In this document: positions 21,133 through 30,839 of the stretch, in pieces | How positions within the stretch are numbered: the first letter of the stretch is position 1 | How the letters are laid out: every line of letters begins with the position of its first letter | NCBI GenBank assembly: GCA_045119835.1 | Contig: JBGVED010000022.1 | Location: 1 to 64,000 of the forward strand | DNA length: 64,000 nt | Source of the DNA: CALVUJ01 sp045119835 | GTDB taxonomy: Bacteria > Bacillota_I > Bacilli_A > RFN20 > DUOF01 | Reading direction: 5' to 3' | Notes under the pieces: generated by a model | The model's database searches: none | Told to the model about the DNA's origin: nothing | Seen by the model: the letters and a program-made list of their open reading frames with translations, nothing else | Program-made: the position numbers and the translations under genes

Positions 21133-21369
21133 TTAATTTATTACTATGTATAAAACGCTAGGATCTTTTTCAGTCAATGCTTCATATTCTGCTTTAGTCA
21201 TCTGTACTAATCGTAATCCGTTTAGCATATTATTAACAAATTCCGTACTAGCTTTATCTTCTAATTTTTGTGATAATGATGTATTGTTATCATCAAATAC
21301 AAGATCCTCGTGAGTATATGGATAATTATATCCGTCTTGTCCTAATCTAGTTCTTATTTTTTTAGCCAT
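21133..21369 (-). CDS. Small tail-tip protein with C-terminal 'MTKAEYEAL' module
   Basis: The 78-residue protein has an N-terminal segment with GYNYPYTHEDLVFDDN, a short coil, and the ending QMTKAEYEALTEKDPSVLY. The same closing module occurs twice in the fibre at 10720-11904. It is probably a chaperone, cap or docking subunit for fibres. The neighbouring gene 21373 is 3 bp upstream, so the two are in one operon. Confidence 0.6.
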   Translation of the reverse strand: MAKKIRTRLGQDGYNYPYTHEDLVFDDNNTSLSQKLEDKASTEFVNNMLNGLRLVQMTKAEYEALTEKDPSVLYIVIN

Positions 21370-21372
21370 TTA

Positions 21373-21756
21373 TTAATTCGCCTCCTCATCAATTACTACT
21401 CCGAATACATCCATTAATATTTCATCTACTACTGATTTTTCTATCTCTTCTACTTGTCCTTCCCCAGGTTGATTGTTTTGCATTTTATTATTTATTTCAT
21501 TAATAGCACCTGCAAGTGTTTTGTCTGTAGTAGTAAGTTCAGGAAATGTGTGGTCTATTAATCCATCTATTGATAAATCATCTTCTTCTAAAACAATCAT
21601 TTCATCTCTTAATTTTGCAATTTCATTATCTATATAATCTTTACTTGCATAATCGTCACTTAGTAATTTATCTCCCATAACTGTGTATATACAATCCGCT
21701 CTAGTTATGGGCCATACTTGCTTATCGTTTTCAGTTAAAAACTTTTTAACAGCCAT
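21373..21756 (-). CDS. Fibre-base protein with 'FLxEN-QVWPITRADC' module
   Basis: The 127-residue protein begins KKFLTENDKQVWPITRADC, the module shared with 15926-16177 and 24659-25753. It is followed by a helical segment (YIDNEIAKLRDEM) and an acidic region ending in a helix. It is a small structural component, probably at the fibre attachment point. The Shine-Dalgarno site is AGGAGATG. Confidence 0.65.
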   Translation of the reverse strand: MAVKKFLTENDKQVWPITRADCIYTVMGDKLLSDDYASKDYIDNEIAKLRDEMIVLEEDDLSIDGLIDHTFPELTTTDKTLAGAINEINNKMQNNQPGEGQVEEIEKSVVDEILMDVFGVVIDEEAN

Positions 21757-21828
21757 TTAAATTCATCTCCTATTTATTATTTTTCGTTTTTATGCTATTA
21801 TTAATATAGTCTATTAATAAAAAAAAGG

Positions 21829-21858
21829 AACGAGACTATATTAGTCCATTCCTTTTTT
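21829..21858 (-). terminator. Intrinsic terminator
   Basis: An imperfect hairpin (AAAAAAGGAA...TTCCTTTTTT with inner ACTA/TAGT) lies downstream of the minus-strand coiled-coil gene 21885-24623. Confidence 0.7.
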
Positions 21859-21884
21859 TATTACTTTATAATATTATTTATTCA

Positions 21885-24623
21885 TTAAAGTGCAGCTAAA
21901 TCATCGTAATTAGCATCTCCATCATAAGCAGCAAAACTTATGAAGTTAGCAGTAACCCAAGCTTTAAGTGCATCATTTAAAGAGCTATCAGCTGCAGCAA
22001 AATCTTCTCTTATTTTGTTATCAGCAGCTACTCTTAAATCAGCTTCAGCTTTAACAGCCTTAGCAACAGAACCGTCTTTGTTTTCATCTCCGTTTAATAC
22101 TTCTATAGCGGCAGCATTGTCAGCTATATCTTGTTCCATAACACTATGGTCATGTTCTTGTACGAATTCTTGTAAATCGTTGATTTCACCTTCAGCTGTA
22201 TCCATTCTTCCTTCAACAGCATCAACTTCTCTTTGAGCTTGATCAGCAGCATCTTGAGCAGATTTTATAGCATTAGCAACTGTACCATTTTCTTTATTAG
22301 CATTTTCTAAAGCTTCTATTCTGCCTTCCATAGCTTCATGGCTATGTCCATTTTTAAATGTTTCAAGAGCATTTACTCTCAAATTCATAGTTTGATCTAA
22401 ACCATTAGCATGTGCTTTAGCTTGAGCTAATATACCATCTTCTGCATCATTTATAGCGTCTATGGCGTCTTGTAATCCTTCTTCTACACCTTTAGCTCTA
22501 TTTGTTTCTACTAATACATCGTCATCTATTTCTTTTTGTAAATCAGTTTTTTGACTAGATAATTTATTATCAAATGCAGTTTCTATAGCAGTTAATACAT
22601 CTTTATTATCTCTTAATGCAGCAGCTAATTCATCTAAAGTATCTAAAGCTTCAGGAGCTCCGTTTACTAAATCAGCAATAGCTTTTTTAATAGAACCTTC
22701 TCCTTCACCATTTATAACATCTATAGCATCTTCGTTAGCTTTAACTCTTTCTTCTAAATCTTCAGCTGCACCATTAACTACATCTATAGCATCTTTTATT
22801 TGTTTCTTAACAGAACCTTCAACATCAACTGCTCCATCTAATCTAGCTATATCTGCTTCGTTAGCTTCTATTCTATCAACTAGTCCGCCTTCACTATCTA
22901 ATCTTTCTACTACAGCGTCAACATCATCTTGAGCATCGTCAGCAGCTTTTTGAGCAGCTTCTATAGCTTCTTTAACTTCTCCGCCTTCTTTATTAGCATC
23001 TTCTAATGCTTTTATTCTTCTATCTTGTTCTGAATCTACACCTGGTTGTACAGCAACGAAAGCTTCATTAGCAGCTATTCTTCCTTCGAAGTCATCATTT
23101 ACTAAATTTTGAGCATCTACTACTCCTTTAACAGCATCTTTTCTGTCTTGAGCTTCTTGGTTTATAGCTTGAAGTAATTCTCCTTCTTTGCCTTCTGCTC
23201 TTGATTTTTCATTAGCGATAGCTTGAGATAATTTACCTTCTTCTTCTCTAGCTTTAGCAGCTTCATCTTCTATAGCTTTTTTATTAGCTTTTTCAGCTGC
23301 GTCTGCTCTAGCAGCTTCATTAACTATAGCTTGATTTAATTCTCCATCTTTTTGATCTAAAGCATTATTTTTTTCGCCTTGAGCTTCTTCAAAATCATCT
23401 AAATTATCTTGAACTGCTTGTATTTGTTCTGCAACAGTTTTTTCTGCATTAACATCTACTTTAGCTTCTAAAGCAGCCAATCTATCATTTTGAGCATTGT
23501 CAACTACTAATTGAGCATCTCTATCAGCTTTATCTAAAGCTTTAGCTTGAGCAAGTATTCCGTTTTCAGCATGGTTTATAGCATCTATAGCATCTTGTAA
23601 TCCTTGTTCAACGCCTTCTGCTCTACCTTTTTCAGTTTGTATAGCTTGATCTAATTCTCCATCTTTTTGAACTAAACCACTATGAGCTGTTTCTTGTGAT
23701 TGTTTAAAAGTATCTAAATCATCTTGAACAGCTGCTATTTTATTATCTACAGAATTTTCACCTTGGAATAATTGTTCTAATGCAAGTATTTTATTGTCTT
23801 GAGAAGAATCTTTTTCAGCTTGAGCGTTTTTAACTTTTACGTCTTCAGCTTCTGCATGAGCTTTAGCGTCAGCTAATGCTTGAGCTAATTCTCCTCTTAT
23901 TGCAGCCTCTTGACCTTCTGCTCTAGATTTTTCACCAGCAACAGCTAGTTCCATTCCTTCAACAGCTGCACCTATATTGTCTTGTAATTTAGCATCTTGG
24001 TCATCTATGTATCTGTACATTCCAGAAGCTGCTACTTTAACGTCTCCGTTTTCTTCGTATTCAGCTTTTACACCAGTTTTTTCTTCTAATGCATCTATAT
24101 CATCTTCAGCTTGTTTAACTCTTTTTTCTAAGTTTCCACCGTTTCCTATAGATGCTTCAACAGCTTCTAATCTGTCTACTAATCCACCTTCATTGTCTAA
24201 TCTTTGTTCTAATGCATCAGCATCTGCTTGAGCAGCTTCAGCAGCTTCTTGTGCAGCATCTATAGCTTCTTTGACTGTTCCGCCTTCATTTAATTTCTCG
24301 TTTATTTCATCTATAGAATCTTGTAAAGCTCCAAGAGCTCCGCCTTCTGCACCTTCTCCGCCATTTAACATAGCTTCTAATGCATCTAATCTATCTTGTT
24401 CATTTTTAGCTAATTCTTGCCATGCACCATTTATTAATTGATAATTCTTTTTAGTTTCGTCAACGAAAACAATCATACCTTCGTATGCTCTATTATTTTC
24501 TACATGTGCATCTCTTTCTGCTATTGTATTAACAGCAATTCTTGCGTCAAGTGGTTTTTGAGCACCAAGGTCAAAACCGGCAGCTACGCCTATACCTTTA
24601 CCAAATTGATTATCTATAGCCAT
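21885..24623 (-). CDS. Very long coiled-coil fibre shaft protein
   Basis: The 912-residue protein is over 80 percent predicted coiled coil by eye: repeated Ala/Glu/Asp-rich helices such as GLQDAIDAINDAEDGILAQA, AVEGRMDTAEGEIND and GLVDRLEAVEAS recur in near-copies through residues about 75-850. The N-terminus (KPLDARIAVNTIAERDAH...YEGMIVFVDETKKNY) matches the opening of 28528-29586 and is a likely docking domain. The C-terminus ends NFISFAAYDGDANYDDLAAL. It has no Cys, few aromatics and an Ala-rich composition unlike its neighbours. I infer a trimeric or dimeric fibre rod that acts as a spacer. Confidence 0.75.
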   Translation of the reverse strand: MAIDNQFGKGIGVAAGFDLGAQKPLDARIAVNTIAERDAHVENNRAYEGMIVFVDETKKNYQLINGAWQELAKNEQDRLDALEAMLNGGEGAEGGALGALQDSIDEINEKLNEGGTVKEAIDAAQEAAEAAQADADALEQRLDNEGGLVDRLEAVEASIGNGGNLEKRVKQAEDDIDALEEKTGVKAEYEENGDVKVAASGMYRYIDDQDAKLQDNIGAAVEGMELAVAGEKSRAEGQEAAIRGELAQALADAKAHAEAEDVKVKNAQAEKDSSQDNKILALEQLFQGENSVDNKIAAVQDDLDTFKQSQETAHSGLVQKDGELDQAIQTEKGRAEGVEQGLQDAIDAINHAENGILAQAKALDKADRDAQLVVDNAQNDRLAALEAKVDVNAEKTVAEQIQAVQDNLDDFEEAQGEKNNALDQKDGELNQAIVNEAARADAAEKANKKAIEDEAAKAREEEGKLSQAIANEKSRAEGKEGELLQAINQEAQDRKDAVKGVVDAQNLVNDDFEGRIAANEAFVAVQPGVDSEQDRRIKALEDANKEGGEVKEAIEAAQKAADDAQDDVDAVVERLDSEGGLVDRIEANEADIARLDGAVDVEGSVKKQIKDAIDVVNGAAEDLEERVKANEDAIDVINGEGEGSIKKAIADLVNGAPEALDTLDELAAALRDNKDVLTAIETAFDNKLSSQKTDLQKEIDDDVLVETNRAKGVEEGLQDAIDAINDAEDGILAQAKAHANGLDQTMNLRVNALETFKNGHSHEAMEGRIEALENANKENGTVANAIKSAQDAADQAQREVDAVEGRMDTAEGEINDLQEFVQEHDHSVMEQDIADNAAAIEVLNGDENKDGSVAKAVKAEADLRVAADNKIREDFAAADSSLNDALKAWVTANFISFAAYDGDANYDDLAAL

Positions 24624-24658
24624 TGTAAATTTCCTCCTTTATTATTTGATATCCGTTA

Positions 24659-25753
24659 TTAATATTTGAATGTATATTTGAATCCAGAACCAGTGAATGC
24701 TCCACTTACATATACGTAGTAAGCAACAGCTTTTCCATCTAATCCTGTTACAGAAACTTCATGTTTAGTAAATGCAGCTATATTTTCAAATGCATTAGGG
24801 TCTAATGCAGATTTTAAATTTCCATGTGCTTTAGGGAATGCTATTATAGCACATTGATTATTTGTAGTATATGAATAAGCTTTTTGTCCTTTACCAGAAA
24901 CATCTTTAGTTAATCCTTCAACTAAAGCTTCATCTATTGCAGCACCAGCAGCACATACTCCATAGTAGTATGGATATACGAAAGTGAAAACTCCAGTACT
25001 TCCTTCAACTGAAGCACCAGTTTCATCGTATGCTTTAACTTTTAATTGTACATTGGTAGAGTTAACAGCTACACTTAATCCAGAGAAAGTAAATGTACCG
25101 CCGTTTTTAACTTCGTCTCCTTCTTTAGTAGCTAATACAGTAGAACCTTGTAATAATTCAACTTTAGTTATAGGTTTAGATTTTTTAGTAACTGTAGCAG
25201 AAACTGCAGTTATAGTTTGGTTATTACCATGTTCGAAAGTACCACCATTAGGTGTTCCTTTAACGTTAGATATAGTTTGTTTTACATATGGGAATAATAA
25301 CATGTCAAGTATTTCAGTAACTGATTTACCATCTAAGCTTGTGTTAGCAGGTATACCACCTAATGCATTAACAGTTTGTATTCCATTTTCAAATATCGCA
25401 GCTTCTTCTATAGCTGCATTTCTATCTATAACTTCTTGTGCGATAGCTGCTGCGTTAGCTTTATCAGCATCTTCTATTTTTTTATGTAATCCAGTAGCTT
25501 CTACACCTTCAGCAGCAGCTACACCTATTATTCCATTTACTCTATCTGCTTCATCTTGTATAGCATCTGCTCTATCTTCAGCTTCTTTTTCTATTGCATC
25601 TTGTAAATTTCCTTCAGCTAATTCTCTAGCCGCTTTTTCTTCATCCATAACAGTAGTTAATAATTTATCGCCGTCAAGATTGTAAACACAGTCTGCTCTA
25701 GTTATAGGCCATACTTGTTTACCATTTTCGTTTAAAAACTTTTTAACTGCCAT
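24659..25753 (-). CDS. Fibre protein: QVWPITRADC base, coiled coil, Ig-like and beta tip
   Basis: In this 364-residue protein, residues 1-25 carry the KKFLNENGKQVWPITRADC docking module. Residues about 35-125 are Ala/Glu-rich coiled coil. Residues about 150-260 resemble an Ig-like or Big-type domain (ITKVELLQGSTVLATKEGD...VQLKVKAYDETG). The end is a beta-rich tip (YYYGVCAAGAAIDEALVEGL...). The architecture matches a short receptor-binding fibre. The ribosome site is GAGGAGATGG. Confidence 0.7.
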   Translation of the reverse strand: MAVKKFLNENGKQVWPITRADCVYNLDGDKLLTTVMDEEKAARELAEGNLQDAIEKEAEDRADAIQDEADRVNGIIGVAAAEGVEATGLHKKIEDADKANAAAIAQEVIDRNAAIEEAAIFENGIQTVNALGGIPANTSLDGKSVTEILDMLLFPYVKQTISNVKGTPNGGTFEHGNNQTITAVSATVTKKSKPITKVELLQGSTVLATKEGDEVKNGGTFTFSGLSVAVNSTNVQLKVKAYDETGASVEGSTGVFTFVYPYYYGVCAAGAAIDEALVEGLTKDVSGKGQKAYSYTTNNQCAIIAFPKAHGNLKSALDPNAFENIAAFTKHEVSVTGLDGKAVAYYVYVSGAFTGSGFKYTFKY

Positions 25754-25780
25754 CTTAATTCCATCTCCTCGTATATTATT

Positions 25781-26287
25781 TTAATTTAAATCTTCATATT
25801 CATTTGTATCTTTTGTATAATTAGACATTAAATATCTATCATCATGAAGATGATCTTTATCAGCTTTTCCAGCTAATTTTTCTAATATTGTTTGTGCAAA
25901 ATTTTCATCATTGCCTAATGCATTAGCTAATTCTCTTAAAGTATCTAAAGTTTCTGGAGCAGAATCAACTAATTCTGCGATTCTTTGTCCAACAAATGAT
26001 TCAGTTGCGAATTCGCTAGCATTATTAAAATGATTCTTATTAAGTTGTAAAATCTGTCTTTGTTTAGTTATCATAAATAGACAGCCATAAGGTTCTTCTC
26101 CTCTTTCTATTTCGGCCGGCCATCTTCCATCTACAGCATAAATTATTTGTCCTTCATAAGCTACAGGACTTCCTGATGCATAAGCTTGTGCCGCTGCCCT
26201 ATCTTTATGCATAAAAGTAGAATCTAATGGAAATGAGTCTAAACGTTGACTTGATTTACCAACAGGCATTGATTTAAATCTAGACAT
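25781..26287 (-). CDS. Small fibre-base protein sharing the 'SQRLDSFPLD' module
   Basis: The N-terminal 75 residues of this 168-residue protein (SSQRLDSFPLD...YEGQIIYAVDGRWPAEIERG) align with the start of the large fibre 26392-28458 (SFQRLGQFPLD...YPGQILYVADARSEEE). A helix and a short ELVDSAPETLDTLRELANAL segment follow, which is a motif common at trimer junctions of phage fibres. I infer a short fibre or adaptor at the same attachment site. Confidence 0.65.
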   Translation of the reverse strand: MSRFKSMPVGKSSQRLDSFPLDSTFMHKDRAAAQAYASGSPVAYEGQIIYAVDGRWPAEIERGEEPYGCLFMITKQRQILQLNKNHFNNASEFATESFVGQRIAELVDSAPETLDTLRELANALGNDENFAQTILEKLAGKADKDHLHDDRYLMSNYTKDTNEYEDLN

Positions 26288-26391
26288 CGAATCACTTCCT
26301 TACATACTTAATAATACCTATTTTTTAATTTATAATATTTGAGCCGAGCTAACATAATATTACGATAACCCGACTCATTATTAATGGATTA

Positions 26392-28458
26392 TTATAATAT
26401 AACTTTGAAAGTCATTTTTGCAGAACAAGGCACAGCAAATATGTAAGTAAATACTTTAAAATCGCCTATAGCTTCTTCTTCAAACATGTCTTTATAATCC
26501 ACGCATCCTTGTCCCATATATTGAATTTCTTTAACTTCTATGTTTTCTGGTACAGCAACAACTACTCTTTGTGAACCAGCAGGAACTATAAATGCAGCTT
26601 CTTTAGAGTCTACTCTTACTTTTCCAACTAATGCTTTGATTTCATCTTCGTTAACAACAGGAGCAGATTTAACATCTCCACCGAAGAACATATGAGCAAA
26701 TTGTTCTAACATAGAAACATCTCCAGCATCAACAACACATTCTCTTAAAGAACCTTTGATGTCTTCAGCTTTCATTTCAACACCGTTATTAGTACCAAAG
26801 TTAAATTCTTTAACTTTACCACCGTTTAATTCAACAAAAGCTTCTTCTATTATACCATTAACTGTAGTGTCTTCAGTTTCTCCACCGAAGTATAAGCTAT
26901 TAACAGTACCATCATTTAATACAAATCTAGCTTTGTATACTATACCTCTGTTAGTAGATTGAGCAACAGTAACTGTTCCTCCATTCATTACTACTTCAGC
27001 ATTTCTAGTCATACCATTAGCTCCACCAGCAGTTAACCATCCAACTTGACAGTTATTTAATTCTATTTTAACGTCATCAGCAACACCATTACCTTGAGGT
27101 CCACCGTATAATGTACTAGATATTTTAGAGTCTTTAGCAACTATATGTATATCATCTACAATATTCATTCTAGCTACTTGTCCATTTAAAGATGCTCCAC
27201 ACCATCCAGCACCAATTACAGATGCAAGTTCAGCGTTGTTTAATTCTATATTAGCATGTCCAACCATACCTTCAAAGTAGCTACCACCAACTACACCTTT
27301 TATTTTAACGTCTTTTACTAATATATTAGTTTGAGGTATAGGACGTTTGATGTTAACTTTGTTAGTACCATGTCCACCAACTACATAAACTTTAGCAGCT
27401 TCTTCTTTTTCAACTACTATTGATTTGAATCCTTCAGCCCATCTATAAACAAAAGCTACAGCGTCTTCAGGTTTTTCAGCATCAAATTTATGTTCTTTAT
27501 TAGGTTCAACAGTTATTGGGTTTCCGCAAGCAAATAAGAATTTACTAGTTGGATAAGCAGCAACGTCAGCTAAATATGGTTCTTCTATATCAACTAATTC
27601 TCTTACAGCTTTATGTTCAGCATCAGCTTCAGCTTTCATTTCTTCATGTTTTGCTTTAGCTTCTTCTTCCATTTCAGCATGTTTAGCTTCTGATTCAGCT
27701 TTGAAATCAGCCATAGCTTTTTCCATTTCAGCGTGTTTAGCATCTGCTTCTTCTTTCATAGCTTTATGGTCAGCTTCCATTTTTGCTTCCATTTCAGCAT
27801 GTTTGTCTTCTGCAGCTTTTTGCATTTCTTCATGTTTAGCATCTGCAGCAGCTTGCATGTCAGCCATAGCTTGTTCTATTTCAGCGTGTTTAGCGTCAGC
27901 TTCTTTTTTCATAGCTTGATGTTCTTCAGCTATTTGTTCTTGTAAGTCTTGTTTTAATTGTTCTCTGTTTTCGTTTAATTCAGCATGAACTTCATCTGCT
28001 ACTTTTTGCATTTCTTCTAATTTAGCTTGATTTTCTTCAGCTTGTTTTTGCATAGCTTCGTCTAAATCAGCATGAACTTCGTCAGCAATTTTTTGCATTT
28101 CGTCCATAGCATTATTGATTTCGCCAACAGCACCATCTAAGTTACCTTGTAATTCTGCAACTTTATTTTCAACTTCTTCAACCATTTCGTTCATATCTAA
28201 ATCTTTTTTAGATACAACTAATTTAAGTTCTCCACTTGCTGTAACCATATATAATGATTCTGAAGGTTCTACGTTAGCAGCTATTTCTTCTTCTGATCTT
28301 GCATCTGCTACATAAAGTATTTGCCCTGGATAAGCTGTAGGGTTATTTAATGCGTAGTCTTTAGCATCAGCTAAAGTATTGTGTATAGCACTAGAATCTA
28401 AAGGGAATTGACCTAAACGTTGGAAGGACATCCCTGTAGGTAAAATATTAAATGCCAT
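26392..28458 (-). CDS. Large fibre: docking head, coiled coil, beta-solenoid, C-terminal cap
   Basis: The ATG at 28458 is preferred over the in-frame ATG at 28470 because it follows GGTGG at good spacing and matches the paralogue's start. Residues 1-75 are the SQRL-FPLD docking module. Residues about 85-290 are an unusual charged coiled coil with repeated KHAEME / ADAKHEEM units. Residues about 340-600 form Gly/Asn-rich repeats (VVGGSYFEG, GAGWCGASLNG, LYGGPQGNG) typical of a beta-solenoid. The last 65 residues (GSQRVVVAVPENIEVKEI...PCSAKMTFKVIL) match the C-terminus of 28528-29586. I infer a structural fibre. Confidence 0.7.
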   Translation of the reverse strand: MAFNILPTGMSFQRLGQFPLDSSAIHNTLADAKDYALNNPTAYPGQILYVADARSEEEIAANVEPSESLYMVTASGELKLVVSKKDLDMNEMVEEVENKVAELQGNLDGAVGEINNAMDEMQKIADEVHADLDEAMQKQAEENQAKLEEMQKVADEVHAELNENREQLKQDLQEQIAEEHQAMKKEADAKHAEIEQAMADMQAAADAKHEEMQKAAEDKHAEMEAKMEADHKAMKEEADAKHAEMEKAMADFKAESEAKHAEMEEEAKAKHEEMKAEADAEHKAVRELVDIEEPYLADVAAYPTSKFLFACGNPITVEPNKEHKFDAEKPEDAVAFVYRWAEGFKSIVVEKEEAAKVYVVGGHGTNKVNIKRPIPQTNILVKDVKIKGVVGGSYFEGMVGHANIELNNAELASVIGAGWCGASLNGQVARMNIVDDIHIVAKDSKISSTLYGGPQGNGVADDVKIELNNCQVGWLTAGGANGMTRNAEVVMNGGTVTVAQSTNRGIVYKARFVLNDGTVNSLYFGGETEDTTVNGIIEEAFVELNGGKVKEFNFGTNNGVEMKAEDIKGSLRECVVDAGDVSMLEQFAHMFFGGDVKSAPVVNEDEIKALVGKVRVDSKEAAFIVPAGSQRVVVAVPENIEVKEIQYMGQGCVDYKDMFEEEAIGDFKVFTYIFAVPCSAKMTFKVIL

Positions 28459-28490
28459 ATAATCCACCATCCTTGTAATTTTTTATTTTT

Positions 28491-28518
28491 TTGGGATGCC
28501 CTGCACTAGACATCCCAA
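28491..28518 (-). terminator. Intrinsic terminator
   Basis: A TTGGGATG / CATCCCAA stem lies after the minus-strand gene 28528-29586. Confidence 0.7.
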
Positions 28519-28527
28519 GATATAAGA

Positions 28528-29586
28528 TTACCCTAATAGGACATTGAAAGTCATTTTAGCTGCACAAGGAATTAAAAATATAAATGTATATACGTTGTAA
28601 TCCATCATATTTTCGTTAGGAGTAGCGCCGCTTACGCTTACTACGCTTTTAACAAAATTAGATACATATTCTGCATCTCCTTGTTGATCATATTCAATTG
28701 ACACTGGTTGTTTCCCATTTGCAGGAACTGCAATTGTAAGTCTTTGTGATCCAGCTGGAGCTTCAAGAACAAAATTATCATGAACTGTTTTATTTAAGCT
28801 TCTTATTTCTTCGCTATTTTCACAAGCAACTTTTTTATTATCTGCACCAAAGAAAATACATCTAAATCCAGAATAAGCACATGATGCTTTAACTTGTCCT
28901 GCAGGTAATGGATTTCCAGCAGGTTTTCCAAAGTCATCAAATTTTTGTTCACCTTGTCCAAAATTAACTATTACAGAATATTCTATATTCCCTTCATCTA
29001 ATATAATAGCTTCTTCTTGTTGCTCATTATTTATTGGTCCATATTCTATACTTTCTATTTCACCTGCATCTTTTTTATCAAATACAAAATTTATTTTAGG
29101 AGCTATTTTAGTTCCAACTTCATGTTGCATTTGAGCAGGGTCAAGAGATATAGATACTTGTGGAGCTTCATAAGGGAATTCTTCAGGTTTTTGTAATAAC
29201 ATTTTTAAAAACTCAGTAAATGTAGTTCCAGCTGGTATTACTTGACCTTCTAATAAACCACCTATTCCGTCTACTCCACTTATTAGAATATCTTCTTCAG
29301 TAGAAGTGTCTGCTTCAAATTCCTCATATTCTCCTACTCTATAATTAGCTATAGCTGTAGCAGGTACTCCAGGAACTAATTCTTCGGATCTTAATGATTT
29401 AACAGAATAGTATTTATCTGTTTCTTTACAATAAAACATCATACCTACATATGGGTATTCTATTTTAGCTATTTCATCCATAGTTTCTATTCTTGTTCTT
29501 ATATCAAGAGGTTTATCATTGTCTTTTTTTGTCCCTACAGTAAGAGGAGTAGACATAACTGTTTTTTTAGAAAAATTAGTAGCCAT
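28528..29586 (-). CDS. Tail structural protein with KPLDIR head and shared C-terminal cap
   Basis: The N-terminus of this 352-residue protein (KPLDIRTRIETMDEI...YPYVGMMFYCKETDKYYSV) corresponds to that of the coiled-coil shaft 21885-24623. The middle is beta-rich (about 120-230). The last 75 residues (APAGSQRLTIAVPANG...PCAAKMTFNVLLG) share a domain with the fibre 26392-28458. It looks like a shuffled combination of modules used elsewhere in the cluster. The role is structural by inference, with no catalytic motif. The ribosome site is GGAGGTG. Confidence 0.65.
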   Translation of the reverse strand: MATNFSKKTVMSTPLTVGTKKDNDKPLDIRTRIETMDEIAKIEYPYVGMMFYCKETDKYYSVKSLRSEELVPGVPATAIANYRVGEYEEFEADTSTEEDILISGVDGIGGLLEGQVIPAGTTFTEFLKMLLQKPEEFPYEAPQVSISLDPAQMQHEVGTKIAPKINFVFDKKDAGEIESIEYGPINNEQQEEAIILDEGNIEYSVIVNFGQGEQKFDDFGKPAGNPLPAGQVKASCAYSGFRCIFFGADNKKVACENSEEIRSLNKTVHDNFVLEAPAGSQRLTIAVPANGKQPVSIEYDQQGDAEYVSNFVKSVVSVSGATPNENMMDYNVYTFIFLIPCAAKMTFNVLLG

Positions 29587-29608
29587 ACATTTTCACCTCC
29601 ATTCATTA

Positions 29609-30739
29609 TTAAGCATTATGAGCTTCTACTTCTATTCCAATTTTTCCACTTGTTAAATCTAGCCATTGAACTTTATAGCTTATACCATGTACAACTATAC
29701 ATCCTGGTTGTTCTATAGTAAAGTTAGCGCCTACAGCATCCCAAGCTTCAAATTCTAAATTAGCATCTTCTGGTGCAAATAATATCCACCATCCTAAAAA
29801 TGCACCTGGTTCTTCGTCTTCTTCATCTATTGGCATTCTTGGCATAGGTTCTATTGGCATATCCATACCAGCTAATATATAATCTAATCCTTGAGTTTTA
29901 AGATCATCTGGATCGTATACATCTACTATTGGACAGTCATTAAAGAACATTTTAGCTTCTTTAACTTTTATAATTACTTCTGCTTCTACCATATGTGGTT
30001 CTTCACAATTGCATTGTCCATGAACTTTAATTCTTGCAACTTCGCATTCTTTAAAGTCTTTTGGTTGTGCTAAATCTTTAACTATTATTTTTCCATCTTC
30101 GCCTATTGGTTGATCAACAGCGTCTACTCCTTCGCATCCTTCTAATACATCAGTATTATTTTGAACATCGAATTTAAAGTTCTCAAAATTAGCTTCGCAA
30201 CCTTCAGCAACTATTTCTAATACAAGATTAGATAGCTCAACTATTCCTCTATTTATTATTACTTCTTTTACTTCGACATCATCCTGTTTTATTTTGATTT
30301 CTAGTTTTTTATTTTCTGGTTCTGGATCTGGATCTGGATCTACAGGAGGCTCTGGATCTGGATTAACAGGTGGTTCTTCTGGATCGTCTCCTTCATCTGG
30401 ATTTTCTACTGGATTAGGAACAATATCGTATTCAGGCTTATATGGAGCAAGTACTCCTTCTTCTATTATTCCGTAACCTTCTTTTTCAATGTTACAATGA
30501 CATTGGAAAGTAGCTACTGGCATTTTAGCATCGTCAGCTGGGCCAGTACCTATATTTTCTACTGAGTCCCATACTATAAGACCAGCTTTTAAACCTTTTA
30601 ATATTGGTTTTAAATCCATATCGTCTGTAACACATTTAAACCATCTTTTACCGCAAGTTAAATAGATTTCATTTTTGAAATCATACCATGCAGGTATATG
30701 TGGTGCTAATTTAATTACACCATAATATTGTTTAGACAT
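29609..30739 (-). CDS. Tail protein with Pro/Glu-rich linker
   Basis: The start is uncertain. An ATG at 30739 gives MSKQYYG; an in-frame GTG at 30751 sits closer to AAAGGAATA. An N-terminal globular part (YYGVIKLAPHIPAWYDF..., about 1-110) is joined by a Pro/Glu/Asp-rich spacer (about 120-150, PDPEPPVDPDPDPEPE) to a beta-rich region with paired Cys (CNCEEPH) and a C-terminal domain (FLGWWILFAPEDANLEFEAW). No family is recognised. Its position suggests a tail or fibre component. Confidence 0.6.
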   Translation of the reverse strand: MSKQYYGVIKLAPHIPAWYDFKNEIYLTCGKRWFKCVTDDMDLKPILKGLKAGLIVWDSVENIGTGPADDAKMPVATFQCHCNIEKEGYGIIEEGVLAPYKPEYDIVPNPVENPDEGDDPEEPPVNPDPEPPVDPDPDPEPENKKLEIKIKQDDVEVKEVIINRGIVELSNLVLEIVAEGCEANFENFKFDVQNNTDVLEGCEGVDAVDQPIGEDGKIIVKDLAQPKDFKECEVARIKVHGQCNCEEPHMVEAEVIIKVKEAKMFFNDCPIVDVYDPDDLKTQGLDYILAGMDMPIEPMPRMPIDEEDEEPGAFLGWWILFAPEDANLEFEAWDAVGANFTIEQPGCIVVHGISYKVQWLDLTSGKIGIEVEAHNA

Positions 30740-30810
30740 ATATATGATCACTATTCCTTTCTTTATTAGACTAGCTTCTCGCTACTCTTTTATTACTTTT
30801 ATTAATAGCA

Positions 30811-30839
30811 AATAAGACTACTGAAATAGTAGCCTATTT
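30811..30839 (-). terminator. Intrinsic terminator
   Basis: An imperfect hairpin (AATA..ACTACT / AGTAG..TATT) sits at the 3' end of the minus-strand gene 30838-31929. Confidence 0.5.
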